64,000 bases of DNA from assembly GCF_012927205.1 (NCBI RefSeq), contig NZ_JABBGC010000003.1, positions 992,001-1,056,000 of the forward strand, read 5' to 3'. The position numbers were made by a program, and so were the translations under genes. Below are positions 42,907 through 51,025 of this stretch, one piece after another; position 1 is the first letter of the stretch; every line of letters begins with the position of its first letter. Source of the stretch: Chitinophaga fulva (lineage in GTDB: Bacteria > Bacteroidota > Bacteroidia > Chitinophagales > Chitinophagaceae). Under the pieces are notes generated by a model, which was given only the letters and a program-made list of their open reading frames with translations, ran no database searches and had not been told where the DNA came from.

Positions 42907-42950
42907 AGCTACTAATGATTAGACAGTGAGGTTTTAAAAAAGGGTAGGTA

Positions 42951-43511
42951 CTACAGGCAGGTTTTTTCAAAAAAATATAGCAGGTTCAGTAAAACACTGA
43001 TCCACAGCGGGATGAAAGCTTCATTCCGTAAAAAAACATAAGCCGCCTTAATATGAAACTTAACGGTATTAATGGAGATATTCAGCTCACGGGCTATTTC
43101 TGCATACTTTTTATTATCAGCAGCACTCATGAGAAAAACACGACGGCGCTGCTCCGGCATACAGTCAATTGCATGCGATAACCGCTGGTAAAACTGCTCC
43201 CTGTCCCCATGGTCGGTATCCGGATCGTCCGGCGACATGGCGGCAAAAAGCTGCTGGTGTTTGTCCTGTACTTCCTGCCGGGCAATATGGTTAAGGCTTC
43301 TGTTCTTTACCGCGCGGGCAGCATAGACTTCAAAAGGTCCCCTTAACTGTATGGTATGCTGTGTTTCCCAGAACTTTACAAAGAATTCCTGCACAATGTC
43401 CTTGGCAACATCTTTATCTTTTACCACACTATATGCCAGCAGGGCTAATGGTTTGAAATGTTCCTTAAACAACAATTCAAATTGCTCCAACGAAAAGGGA
43501 GTCTCCTGCAT
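42951..43511 (-). CDS. ECF sigma factor (FecI/RpoE-like) of the SusCD locus
   Basis: 186 residues: region 2 (EQFELLFKEHFKPLALLAYSVVKDKDVAKDIVQEFFVKFWE) and region 4 helix-turn-helix (RRRVFLMSAADNKKYAEIARELNISINTVKFHIKAAY). It is expected to drive transcription of the SusC operon when released by FecR. The reading frame ends with a hydrophobic tail LLNLLYFFEKTCL. The order sigma - FecR - SusC is standard for such systems. Confidence 0.93.
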   Translation of the reverse strand: MQETPFSLEQFELLFKEHFKPLALLAYSVVKDKDVAKDIVQEFFVKFWETQHTIQLRGPFEVYAARAVKNRSLNHIARQEVQDKHQQLFAAMSPDDPDTDHGDREQFYQRLSHAIDCMPEQRRRVFLMSAADNKKYAEIARELNISINTVKFHIKAAYVFLRNEAFIPLWISVLLNLLYFFEKTCL

Positions 43512-43551
43512 ACGTTGTCAAATGGTTGGCCCAACAATTCTTATTAAACAA

Positions 43552-43622
43552 TATGGGTAAAAAACATGGATATATCTCACAAGCGCGGGCCAAGATAATC
43601 AATCCATAATTTTTTACCCATA
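43552..43622. repeat. 71-base element with 20-base terminal inverted repeats
   Basis: TATGGGTAAAAAACATGGAT (43552-43571) and its near-perfect complement (43602-43622; one G replaced by AA), 30 bases apart. It lies between the 3' end of the HD-Pnk gene and the 5' end of the sigma-factor gene. Could be a hairpin terminator for the RNA-repair operon, an operator of the sigma gene, or a miniature inverted-repeat element; no target-site duplication is seen. Confidence 0.6.
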
Positions 43623-43629
43623 CTATTTT

Positions 43630-44736
43630 TTAGCGGACCTGGTACACCACCTCATGTGCTTCCGTGAGCGAGGGTACTTCCAGTTTGCTGATCAGCCTTT
43701 CCATAGCGGCTGCCGGCACTATGTGTTCGCGCCTGCTGTTCTGTTGCAGTAACCGCGATGCCGGCACTTCTACATATACAATGGTCACAGCAGCATGATA
43801 AGTAAAGAACAAACTACTGAGCTGTTCCCGCATCTGCCGGGTGATGTTGGTAGCATTCCAAACAAAGGAACGGCCTTTACGCAGGTATTCCCGTGCCTGT
43901 TCTTTAGCCACCTGTATCACGGTGCCATTGCCACTTTTATCGGTGGGCGCTATTTTCATGGCTCTTCTGATATCATCCAGGGAGATGACCGGCCATTCTT
44001 TATAATGCTGTTGCACATAAGTGTCTTTACCTGCACCAGGAAGACCGCTCATCATCACTACCTGTGTTTGCGGCTGTTCGTACGGCACATAATCCGGTGA
44101 CACGGCATCCTTCAACAGGTAGTTCATCCTTGCCTCCGCATTGGCAAAAGCCCGGGGCACGCCCCAGCATTGGTTATCACGACACAGCTCTTCAAAGCAG
44201 TCGAGCCGGTACAGCAGGTCTGCCTGGTCGTCGCAAATGCGGCCCAGCGCATCAGCGCGGGCCAACAGGGCCAGCAGACGGGTATTCACTTCCAGGCTGG
44301 CCATGATCACCGCTTTCTGCGGGTCTTTCTTGTCAAACACCCACAGCGGCAGGCCATGATACCGCACCAGTTTGGCGATCGTTTCCCGGATGTGGAAGGG
44401 AGCGGGTATGTCGCGGTATAATATCTGCCGGGCGCGCATCTCCCCTTTGCGGGCATGGCCGGCAGAAGTGATCCGCCCGTCGGGCTCGTGCACGGTAGTG
44501 GAATATTTCTCCACATCATGCAGCAGTGCCGCGGCCCACATGATTTCCTGCTCCTGTGGTGACAGTTCGCCGTAGGCGGGCAATTGTTGCAATTGTTCCA
44601 GCACCATTTGCGTATGTACGGCCACGTTACCTTCCGCATGGTGACGCGCATCCTGCGGTACGGAAGCCATCACCCGCACCCATTCAAACTGCTGTTCAAG
44701 CGCGGGCCAGTCTTTATTATCTGTAATCTGCCACAT
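43630..44736 (-). CDS. HD-Pnk: HD phosphohydrolase fused to P-loop polynucleotide kinase
   Basis: 368 residues. N-terminal HD domain with metal ligands His33/His41 (HHAEGNVAVHTQMV), His73-Asp74 (LLHDVEK), His94 (SAGHARKG) and His127 (RYHG). C-terminal kinase: P-loop GLPGAGKD (231-238), DD at 254-255 (VISLDDIRRAM, candidate base), NATN near 295 and Arg-rich lid. The layout equals the characterised Runella HD-Pnk, which removes 2',3'-cyclic phosphate and phosphorylates 5'-OH RNA or DNA ends. It overlaps the RNA-ligase gene by 20 bases, giving a complete heal-and-seal pair. Acts presumably in the cytosol on broken RNA. Confidence 0.9.
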   Translation of the reverse strand: MWQITDNKDWPALEQQFEWVRVMASVPQDARHHAEGNVAVHTQMVLEQLQQLPAYGELSPQEQEIMWAAALLHDVEKYSTTVHEPDGRITSAGHARKGEMRARQILYRDIPAPFHIRETIAKLVRYHGLPLWVFDKKDPQKAVIMASLEVNTRLLALLARADALGRICDDQADLLYRLDCFEELCRDNQCWGVPRAFANAEARMNYLLKDAVSPDYVPYEQPQTQVVMMSGLPGAGKDTYVQQHYKEWPVISLDDIRRAMKIAPTDKSGNGTVIQVAKEQAREYLRKGRSFVWNATNITRQMREQLSSLFFTYHAAVTIVYVEVPASRLLQQNSRREHIVPAAAMERLISKLEVPSLTEAHEVVYQVR

Positions 44737-45430
44737 AATTACCTCCTTCGTAGTTAAGCCGGGCCCGGCGCCAGTGGCGGGTCCAGTGCTGATCGGTTTT
44801 CACATGCCCTTTACGGACATATTTAAACACGTTGTGTGAAAATTCGCTGACCGGATAACCGGCCGCATTACGGGATACGATGCCTTCCATAATGGTAGGC
44901 TCACCGGTAAATGCATCATGTGGGTCAAAGGCGCCGCGGCCACTGATCAGTGACAGCGTGTCCCGCTCGAAGTCCTGCCGTACAGCCGGCGGCGTTATAG
45001 TGCCTACTACCGGTACTACCGGCAAATCCAGCATAGCGGCATAAAAGCAGGTCTCCTCCCAGCTCAGCCAGCGGTCATGTTCCCGGACGCCAAACACATA
45101 AAAGTGATGGTCCAGTTTTTTATATTCAATAGAATGTACGGCGTACAGGTTCTCCAGAAAAATCTCCAGGTCTCCCAGGTCGTTTCTAATGGTTTGCCAG
45201 TAGCGGCGGATACTTTCGGTCCACGGTGAAGTGGTAGGCGCCACATGAGAGCGTGCAAACACGCCATGGCGGGAAAGACAGTTGTTCTCTCCATCCAGTT
45301 TTTCCGTGTGTATCAACTGCGGTATGTTTACCAGCCAGTCCCAGTAATCATGCTGAATACGGTCATCGCTGGTAGTTCCCGGTGAGAACGGATAATGATA
45401 AGTACGGCCATATTTTTGGGAAATCGCCAT
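44717..45430 (-). CDS. ATP-dependent RNA ligase
   Basis: 237 residues of the nucleotidyltransferase ligase superfamily: motif I EKLDGENN with nucleophile Lys44, motif III FYVFGVRE (110-117), motif IV EGIVSRN (182-188) and motif V FKYVRKGHVK (202-211). The protein is compact, without an obvious extra C-terminal domain. It should join 5'-phosphate and 3'-OH RNA ends made by the HD-Pnk encoded downstream; the two genes overlap. A 305-base leader with a structured element lies upstream. Polynucleotide preference (RNA versus DNA) is inferred from the family. Confidence 0.88.
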   Translation of the reverse strand: MAISQKYGRTYHYPFSPGTTSDDRIQHDYWDWLVNIPQLIHTEKLDGENNCLSRHGVFARSHVAPTTSPWTESIRRYWQTIRNDLGDLEIFLENLYAVHSIEYKKLDHHFYVFGVREHDRWLSWEETCFYAAMLDLPVVPVVGTITPPAVRQDFERDTLSLISGRGAFDPHDAFTGEPTIMEGIVSRNAAGYPVSEFSHNVFKYVRKGHVKTDQHWTRHWRRARLNYEGGNYVADYR

Positions 45431-45501
45431 ATCAATGAAATTACGAATTACGGATTACGAATTACGAATGAAGCCGTTGGTGTACAGGTATGCCTATGCT
45501 A

Positions 45502-45513
45502 CTGGTATACCAG
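45502..45513. promoter_or_regulatory. Palindrome upstream of the RNA-ligase gene
   Basis: Perfect 12-base palindrome CTGGTATACCAG, about 70 bases before the ligase ATG. Possibly an operator; low support. Confidence 0.3.
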
Positions 45514-45545
45514 GAGTTTCCTTGTAATTGGTAACGTAATCAGGT

Positions 45546-45650
45546 TAGACAAAAAAATTCACAGGCCGGTCCCGGAGCGGGACGGCGAAGAAAAGCGGTT
45601 AATATGCCTGTGAAATTACATGGCGCAAGGTTTAAGCTGTTTTTACAAAT
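45546..45650 (-). ncRNA. Candidate structured leader RNA or small RNA of the RNA-repair operon
   Basis: On the minus strand a nine-base stem TTCACAGGC/GCCTGTGAA (plus arms 45558-45566 and 45606-45614) is followed directly by seven T, a classic intrinsic terminator tail. Inside is a second hairpin GTCCCG/CGGGAC (45569-45583) and a 22-base pyrimidine-rich single-stranded arm. A -7 box TATCTTTG (45664-45657) lies about 45 bases upstream, so a ~100-nucleotide RNA ending at the U tract is plausible. The ligase gene is 120 bases further on, so the element might act as an attenuator. I do not recognise a known RNA family. The rest of the 335-base gap holds TTACGAAT repeats (45438-45468). Confidence 0.45.
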
Positions 45651-45656
45651 GAGCCG

Positions 45657-45664
45657 CAAAGATA
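45657..45664 (-). promoter_or_regulatory. -7 box upstream of the candidate leader RNA
   Basis: TATCTTTG on the minus strand matches TAnnTTTG; the expected -33 TTG is not visible, so the promoter is only partly supported. Confidence 0.35.
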
Positions 45665-45765
45665 GGGAACTTTTTCATTTCTGTTTCCGTCCATCCTCTT
45701 AATCCTATTGTATATGCCATAATTCTTTATATTAGGTGCCGACAATCAACAAAATCTTCACCATC

Positions 45766-47517
45766 ATGAGAAAGATACTTCTTTGCGCCTCGGCAGCTGC
45801 GGCCATGATTGCCTGTAACAATGGCAACAGTACCCAGGGCGGTGGTCAGGCGGACAGTGTGCTCAACAAAGCATTTCAGGCCTACCAGGAACGTTTTATC
45901 GACCAACTTTGGAAAGAAAACCCTGATTGGGCCACCAGCGTAGGTTACCATCAATACGATTCTGTACTGATAGTACCCGACAGCGCTGCAGCACAAGCCA
46001 GCCTTGCCTTTGCCCAACATCAGCTGGACTCCCTCAAAACTTACGAATTAAGCAAGTTGTCCGATGCCAACCAAACAGATTATCACCTGATAGAAAACTA
46101 TCTGAAATCTGTACAGTGGGGCATTAAAGACCTGAAGAACAACGAGTGGGACCCTTCTTCCTTTAACGTCAGCAACACGTTCGCTTTTATTCTCAACGAA
46201 AACTACGCACCGCTGGAATCCAGGCTGCGCAGCTTCTCCTCCAGACTGGGCAATGTGCCGGCTTACTATGAAGCTGCCAAAAAACAAATCAAAGACCCGG
46301 TGACTGAGCTCACCGCGCTGGCAGCAGACCAGAACAATGGCGGCGTATCCGTTTTTGAAAAGGACTTCGTGGATTCCCTGCAAAAAACCAGCATCGGCGC
46401 AGATGAAAAGAAAACGATGATAGCCCGCGCGCAGACAGCCGTGAAAGCCATCAAAGATTACGCAGCATGGCTGAAAACGCTGAAGCCTGAGCACCCGCGC
46501 AGCTTCCGGCTGGGCGAACCTTTATACGACCAGAAATTCAATTACAATGTCCAATCCTCTTTCACCGCTTCACAGATCTATGATTCTGCTGTAGCACGCA
46601 AGACGTATGTACATGGAGAAATGGCTAAAATCAGCCGTCAGCTGTGGCCTAAATATTTTGGCAGCCAGCCCGTACCAACCGACCAGCTGGAACTGATCAG
46701 CCGCATGATCGATACCCTGTCTGTAAAACACGTGAAACCGGAAGAATTCCAGGCGGCCATCGAAAAACAACTGCCAGAGCTGATTGCTTTTATCAAAGAA
46801 AAAGACCTGTTGTATATCGACCCTTCCAAACCACTGGTAGTACGTAAAGAACCTGCCTACATGGCTGGTGTGGCCGGCGCTTCCATCAGCGCCCCCGGCC
46901 CGTACGACAAAGGCGGCAACACCTACTACAACGTAGGCAGCCTCGAGGGATGGCCTAAAGACAAAGCAGAAAGCTACCTCCGTGAATACAATCACTATAT
47001 CCTGCAAATCCTGGATATCCACGAAGCTATTCCCGGCCACTATACCCAACTGGTATATGCCAACCAGTCACCCAGCCTGATCAAATCACTGATGGGCAAC
47101 GGCGCCATGATAGAAGGCTGGGCGGTGTACACCGAACAGATGATGCTGGAAAACGGCTATGGTAACAATGAGCCTGAAATGTGGCTGATGTGGTACAAAT
47201 GGAATCTGCGGGCGGTATGCAATACCATCCTCGATTACAGCGTACATGTGAAAAACATGAGCCGTGAAGATGCCATTCGCCTGCTGACAAAAGAAGCCTT
47301 CCAGCAACAGGCCGAAGCAGAAGGAAAATGGAGAAGGGTTAGCGTGACCAGCGTACAGCTCACCAGCTATTACACCGGCTACAAAGAAATCATTGACCTG
47401 CGGGAAGCTTATAAAAAGAAGATGGGCAAGGATTACAGCCTGAAAGCTTTTAATGAGAAATTCCTGAGCTATGGCAGTGCGCCGGTGAAATATATCCGTC
47501 AGCTGATGCTGAAATAA
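45766..47517 (+). CDS. DUF885 lipoprotein, putative metallopeptidase
   Basis: 583 residues from the ATG at 45766, which opens a lipoprotein signal (MRKILLCASAAAAMIAC); an upstream frame start at 45736 has no signal. The DUF885 body ends with the conserved zinc-like motif HEAIPGHYTQLVY near residue 419, preceded by YNVGSLEGWPKDKAESYLREYNHY and followed by EGWAVYTEQMM (Glu ligand). Members are thought to be secreted carboxypeptidase-like enzymes; activity here is inferred. Transcribed divergently from the RNA-repair operon. Confidence 0.87.
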   Translation: MRKILLCASAAAAMIACNNGNSTQGGGQADSVLNKAFQAYQERFIDQLWKENPDWATSVGYHQYDSVLIVPDSAAAQASLAFAQHQLDSLKTYELSKLSDANQTDYHLIENYLKSVQWGIKDLKNNEWDPSSFNVSNTFAFILNENYAPLESRLRSFSSRLGNVPAYYEAAKKQIKDPVTELTALAADQNNGGVSVFEKDFVDSLQKTSIGADEKKTMIARAQTAVKAIKDYAAWLKTLKPEHPRSFRLGEPLYDQKFNYNVQSSFTASQIYDSAVARKTYVHGEMAKISRQLWPKYFGSQPVPTDQLELISRMIDTLSVKHVKPEEFQAAIEKQLPELIAFIKEKDLLYIDPSKPLVVRKEPAYMAGVAGASISAPGPYDKGGNTYYNVGSLEGWPKDKAESYLREYNHYILQILDIHEAIPGHYTQLVYANQSPSLIKSLMGNGAMIEGWAVYTEQMMLENGYGNNEPEMWLMWYKWNLRAVCNTILDYSVHVKNMSREDAIRLLTKEAFQQQAEAEGKWRRVSVTSVQLTSYYTGYKEIIDLREAYKKKMGKDYSLKAFNEKFLSYGSAPVKYIRQLMLK

Positions 47518-47520
47518 TAA

Positions 47521-47640
47521 ACATTTAGATATTTGGTTATTTAGATATTTTATCATTTAAAAAAAAATGCAGCGGAGATAAATCTTCGCTGCATTTTTTT
47601 AATAATCAAATATCTAAATAATCTCAATAACCCAATAATC
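47521..47640. terminator. Long AT-rich composite hairpin between DUF885 and DUF4272 genes
   Basis: Core stem AAAAAAATGCAGCG (47561-47574) / CGCTGCATTTTTTT (47587-47600) with T runs both ways, flanked by TTATTTAGATATTT (47537-47550) pairing with AAATATCTAAATAA (47608-47621). Serves convergent genes. Outer arms belong to the ATATTTGG-type family. Confidence 0.8.
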
Positions 47641-48859
47641 AGGTATCACATGTAACCTCGTCCCACGGCTGATTGCGGTAGTTGATCAACCAATTGAGCG
47701 CATAGTGCCTTTCATACACCACGCCCGGATGTACCGGTGCTTCCTCGCTTTTCAGGCGGGCATCCACGCATGACCAGTGTGCACGGTAGTAAAGATCGTT
47801 GGCATCGAGGATGGCTGCTGCCGGGCGCAGCGTGGCTGCTTTTTCAAAGAAGAAAGCCGGATCACCGGACAGGCCACGGAAAGGAAATACTTCTTCCGGC
47901 ACCAGGTCCAGGTTACAGAGATCTGTCATATACCCCAGTTCCGGCACCAGGTCGAGTGCCCACAGCAGTACCCAGATACTTTCGCACTTCCAGGTAGCTT
48001 TTGTTTTTTGATCTTCCGTAGGATTATCCAGGAAGATTTTTTCAGCTGGTGAAGTGTGCTCCCACAGCTGATTTTTTTGCAGATAGCTGATCACCTCTTT
48101 TCCAGGAAGATGGCCAAAGGCCACGCCATTGATAGCCGTAAGGACAGCTACCCTTTTGGCTATTTCTTCGCGGGAACGGAGCGTGACTGCGCTTTCATCG
48201 ACGATGGCCGGCAGCATGGCGCTGGAGCGGACACCTATGGCCTGCAGCTGTTGCAGGCTGCGGGCTTTTCTTTCCAGTGCTTCCGCGGAGGGAGGCGTCT
48301 GGTTGTCGAAATATTTTGCCTCGATATTTACGTTAAGATTGGTAGCGGTAGAATGACCGTTCACGTCCAGCAGCAGGGCGCCTGTTTTATCCCAGAAGCC
48401 TTGCACGTCTGTATTGAAGATCACATTGCCTTCGGAGAAAAAGAAAGCGTCCAGTTCGTAGGCCAGTTCCATCACGGCGGAGCGGAGATCTCCGTTGAAG
48501 GAAGGTTCAGCCTTGATCGCTATTTCAGTATTGATGGTAGGAATTTTTGCCAGCAGCCGTTGTTTCAGCTCCTGATTATCGGCATCGATTTGTTGAACAA
48601 ATGCGTGCATGCCGTGCAAATTAACGATGATGGGCTCATCACTGTGTTCCAGGGTATAGCCCGGCACTGACCGTTGACGGTAAGTGATTGTAATAGTATT
48701 GCCTTTTCTTAAACGTCTCTTTTTCGAAACTACGGTAATACTCTCCCAGTTGTCTTCCTGTCCGTTTACTTTCAGGGCGGATGCATCGAAATGCGCACGC
48801 ATGCGCGTCAACACCTTCCCCATATCTACCTCATGCGTGTAGAGGGTACAATTTTCCAT
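47639..48859 (-). CDS. DUF4272 protein
   Basis: 406 residues from the ATG at 48859, 12 bases after the predicted transcription start. The C-terminal half has the DUF4272 pattern (RSREEIAKRVAVLTAINGVAFG, WKCESIWVLLWALDLV, YERHYALNWLINY). No signal peptide or membrane helix, so a cytosolic protein. Function unknown; DUF4272 occurs in bacterial proteins sometimes linked to toxin immunity, but nothing here suggests a toxin neighbour. Confidence 0.82.
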   Translation of the reverse strand: MENCTLYTHEVDMGKVLTRMRAHFDASALKVNGQEDNWESITVVSKKRRLRKGNTITITYRQRSVPGYTLEHSDEPIIVNLHGMHAFVQQIDADNQELKQRLLAKIPTINTEIAIKAEPSFNGDLRSAVMELAYELDAFFFSEGNVIFNTDVQGFWDKTGALLLDVNGHSTATNLNVNIEAKYFDNQTPPSAEALERKARSLQQLQAIGVRSSAMLPAIVDESAVTLRSREEIAKRVAVLTAINGVAFGHLPGKEVISYLQKNQLWEHTSPAEKIFLDNPTEDQKTKATWKCESIWVLLWALDLVPELGYMTDLCNLDLVPEEVFPFRGLSGDPAFFFEKAATLRPAAAILDANDLYYRAHWSCVDARLKSEEAPVHPGVVYERHYALNWLINYRNQPWDEVTCDT

Positions 48860-48878
48860 GCTAATTTTTTCGAGGGGC

Positions 48879-48908
48879 CAAAGGTAGCCCAAACCAATAG
48901 AAAATCAA
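48879..48908 (-). promoter_or_regulatory. Promoter of the DUF4272 gene
   Basis: Minus-strand TTG (48908-48906), 19-base spacer, TACCTTTG (48886-48879). Supports the start at 48859 over an upstream frame start at 48892. Confidence 0.65.
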
Positions 48909-48980
48909 CTTTGGAGTTTTCTATTTTTTCCGTAGTCGGGAATAATTATTGCCTTCGTATAATAAAAAAGAAGCATAACA

Positions 48981-49184
48981 ATGGTAACCAAACGTGCCAA
49001 TTACCGGTGTGCATTATTGTTGACAGCGGCCCTGATCGCGGCCAGCTGCGTTCCCCCGAGGAGACCACAGCCGCCGCATCCACCACGGCCGCGCTTGTCA
49101 TCGGCCTTATTTATGGCTTTTGTTCCGTTTTTGCAACAAGTGGATTATCCTGTTGAGTTTCACCGGATCATTGATATAAGGTGA
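48981..49184 (+). CDS. Possible small proline-rich lipoprotein
   Basis: 67 residues: basic N-terminus, hydrophobic stretch and lipobox (MVTKRANYRCALLLTAALIAASC, Cys23), then a Pro/Arg-rich piece VPPRRPQPPHPPRPRL. Its last 78 bases overlap the 3' end of the DUF1080 gene on the other strand. The signal-like start is suggestive, but no promoter is clear and the C-terminal half may be antisense shadow. Treat as tentative. Confidence 0.35.
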   Translation: MVTKRANYRCALLLTAALIAASCVPPRRPQPPHPPRPRLSSALFMAFVPFLQQVDYPVEFHRIIDIR

Positions 49185-49955
49185 TAAATCAAAGAGTTCA
49201 ACTTTCCGGAACTGTACCGGGTGACTTTCACTTTGCAGGGAAATAGAGCCTTCTGTGAGCAGTTTACCGTCCTGTTTCACAGCAGGACCGGCATGTGATA
49301 CGTTGCCACCACCAATTTGCGGCTTATTATAGACGATCACGGTATCGCCTTCCACAATATGTTTAATCACGGAATCACGCAGTACCAGTGCTTCCACGTG
49401 CACCCACTGGTCGCCATGATACGTTTTGGAAGTAGAGCTGATGCAGTGATCGGTGATCAGCTTGCCATTCATCACCACATTGGTGCCGGGCGTACACAGG
49501 TTGGCCGTGCTTCTGGGGTCTTTGCCATTACCACCGAGGAGCTGATTTTCCAGGGAGATGGGGAAGTCCTGGTTTTTCGTCATAGTAGCTGCCGGTTGAC
49601 CGTGCAGCATAATGCCGCTGTTACGGAAAGCCCATCCCGGTCCGCCTTTCACCTGATCGCCGGTGAAGCGGTATTCTGCCACCACGAGGTATGCAGAGAA
49701 ATTCTTTTTATAAAAGATGTGCCCGTATCTTTCTTTGAATTCGTCGTATTTGTCGTAGCTAACGGTGAGATAACCATCTTTCACACGGAAGGTATTACCG
49801 AAGTTATCATTGAGATCATAACCGGTTATTTTAACATCCCAGTCTTTCAAATCCTTGCCGTTGAAGAGTTTCAGCCATTTGTTGGGGGCTATTTCCTTTT
49901 GTGCATAACTGTGGAGGCCGGAGAGCAGCAATAACGTGGTCAGTAACTTTTTCAT
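49107..49955 (-). CDS. Secreted DUF1080 (3-keto-disaccharide hydrolase-like) protein
   Basis: 282 residues. Signal peptide (MKKLLTTLLLLSGLHSYAQ), then one concanavalin-like beta-sandwich domain: LFNGKDLKDWDVKITGYDLNDNFGNTFRVKDGYL, EYRFTGDQVKGGPGWAFRNSGIMLHG, WVHVEALVL and VELFDLSPY. DUF1080 includes enzymes cleaving 3-keto-glycosides; whether this copy is active is unknown. It stands alone. No 3-keto sugar oxidoreductase is nearby. The 259 bases upstream show no recognisable gene. Confidence 0.88.
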   Translation of the reverse strand: MKKLLTTLLLLSGLHSYAQKEIAPNKWLKLFNGKDLKDWDVKITGYDLNDNFGNTFRVKDGYLTVSYDKYDEFKERYGHIFYKKNFSAYLVVAEYRFTGDQVKGGPGWAFRNSGIMLHGQPAATMTKNQDFPISLENQLLGGNGKDPRSTANLCTPGTNVVMNGKLITDHCISSTSKTYHGDQWVHVEALVLRDSVIKHIVEGDTVIVYNKPQIGGGNVSHAGPAVKQDGKLLTEGSISLQSESHPVQFRKVELFDLSPYINDPVKLNRIIHLLQKRNKSHK

Positions 49956-50214
49956 ATGTTCAGTTGTTTGGCCGGTTAAGATAGTCTATCAGCCAGAGAA
50001 ATACAAACATGGCATATAATTGGGCGTGTTGAATGCATTTTATCCATAGACTGCGATACAATCGCACGAAACTGTGTAATTAATTACGCACCGTACCCAT
50101 CATGCCACAGGTATTTAATATTAATTTTAATATTTAGCCATTTAGGTATTAATATCTTAACATCTTTTAACAAAACTCGCAGGGTTTTCGCTGCATCACC
50201 CCAAACTGTATCTA

Positions 50215-50931
50215 ATGACAAATCCATCAAATGGTCATGTACCACCTAAGGCGGGACCGCTCTACGAAAGTTCAAATATTATCAATGTAACTCCGGAAGG
50301 CAGGATTGTATCCATTTTCACAGGTGCGTGGCTGTTGGGCAGTGCTATCAGCAAGGTCGACAAAAAGCCGGCAGGCAGCTTATTGAAGCTGTTGGCCGCT
50401 GGTTACCTGTTGTACCGTGGCATTTCCGGCAATGATCTCGTCAACGGATTGCTAGGCAGGAGAAAACCCGACAAACACACCGCTTCCATCAACATCCGCA
50501 CTTCTATGAAGATAGACAACCCGAAGGAGGAGGTCTATTATTTCTGGCGGCAGTTGAACAATCTGTCGTTATTTATGAGACATCTGAAATCAGTGGAAGA
50601 AATAGATCCGTTGCATTCTCACTGGGTGGTGAAAGGACCAGGTGGCATTGGCACGCTGGAATGGGATGCTGAAATTGTGAAAGAGATACCTGGTCAAATG
50701 TTGGGCTGGCGGTCTTTGCCTGGATCGTCTGTAGCTACTGCTGGTCGGGTTACGTTCCAGGAAACGGTGAATGGTGGCACAGAAGTGGATGTTATGATCT
50801 CCTATCGCCCTCCGGCCGGCTACATGGGCAGTGGCCTTGCCTGGCTGTTAAATCCTGCATTTGAAAATATGATCGACCGGGATATCAAACGTTTCAAAAA
50901 TTATATGGAAACCGGAGAAATCATCGGTTAA
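50215..50931 (+). CDS. Membrane protein with SRPBCC (START-like) domain
   Basis: 238 residues. An N-terminal hydrophobic pair (IVSIFTGAWLLGSAISKV, SLLKLLAAGYLLYRGISG) resembles the DUF2892 fold; residues about 90-235 form an SRPBCC/polyketide-cyclase-like domain (INIRTSMKIDNPKEEVYYFWRQLNNLSLFMRHLKSV, VTFQETVNGGTEVDVMISY). Such proteins bind hydrophobic ligands; substrate unknown. The gene is convergent with the YtxH gene and separated from it by a long hairpin. Confidence 0.83.
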   Translation: MTNPSNGHVPPKAGPLYESSNIINVTPEGRIVSIFTGAWLLGSAISKVDKKPAGSLLKLLAAGYLLYRGISGNDLVNGLLGRRKPDKHTASINIRTSMKIDNPKEEVYYFWRQLNNLSLFMRHLKSVEEIDPLHSHWVVKGPGGIGTLEWDAEIVKEIPGQMLGWRSLPGSSVATAGRVTFQETVNGGTEVDVMISYRPPAGYMGSGLAWLLNPAFENMIDRDIKRFKNYMETGEIIG

Positions 50932-50945
50932 TTTAGCCATTTGCT

Positions 50946-51010
50946 TATTTTGATATTTGGATATTTAAAATGCATGAAGATGACATCTTAGACATCCAAA
51001 TATCAAAATA
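50946..51010. terminator. AT-rich hairpin between the SRPBCC and YtxH genes
   Basis: Perfect 17-base arms TATTTTGATATTTGGAT (50946-50962) and complement (50994-51010); the 31-base interior contains a smaller AAGATG/CATCTT stem. Further flanking bases almost pair (CATTTGC and GCCAAATA). ATATTTGG-type family. Confidence 0.7.
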
Positions 51011-51025
51011 GCCAAATACCAAAAT

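Noticed and set aside
45546..45650. 6S RNA, hammerhead or HDV-like ribozyme identity for the leader RNA
   Set aside because: No symmetrical central bubble for 6S, no CUGAUGA/GAAA core for hammerhead, and no double pseudoknot order for HDV; left as unassigned.
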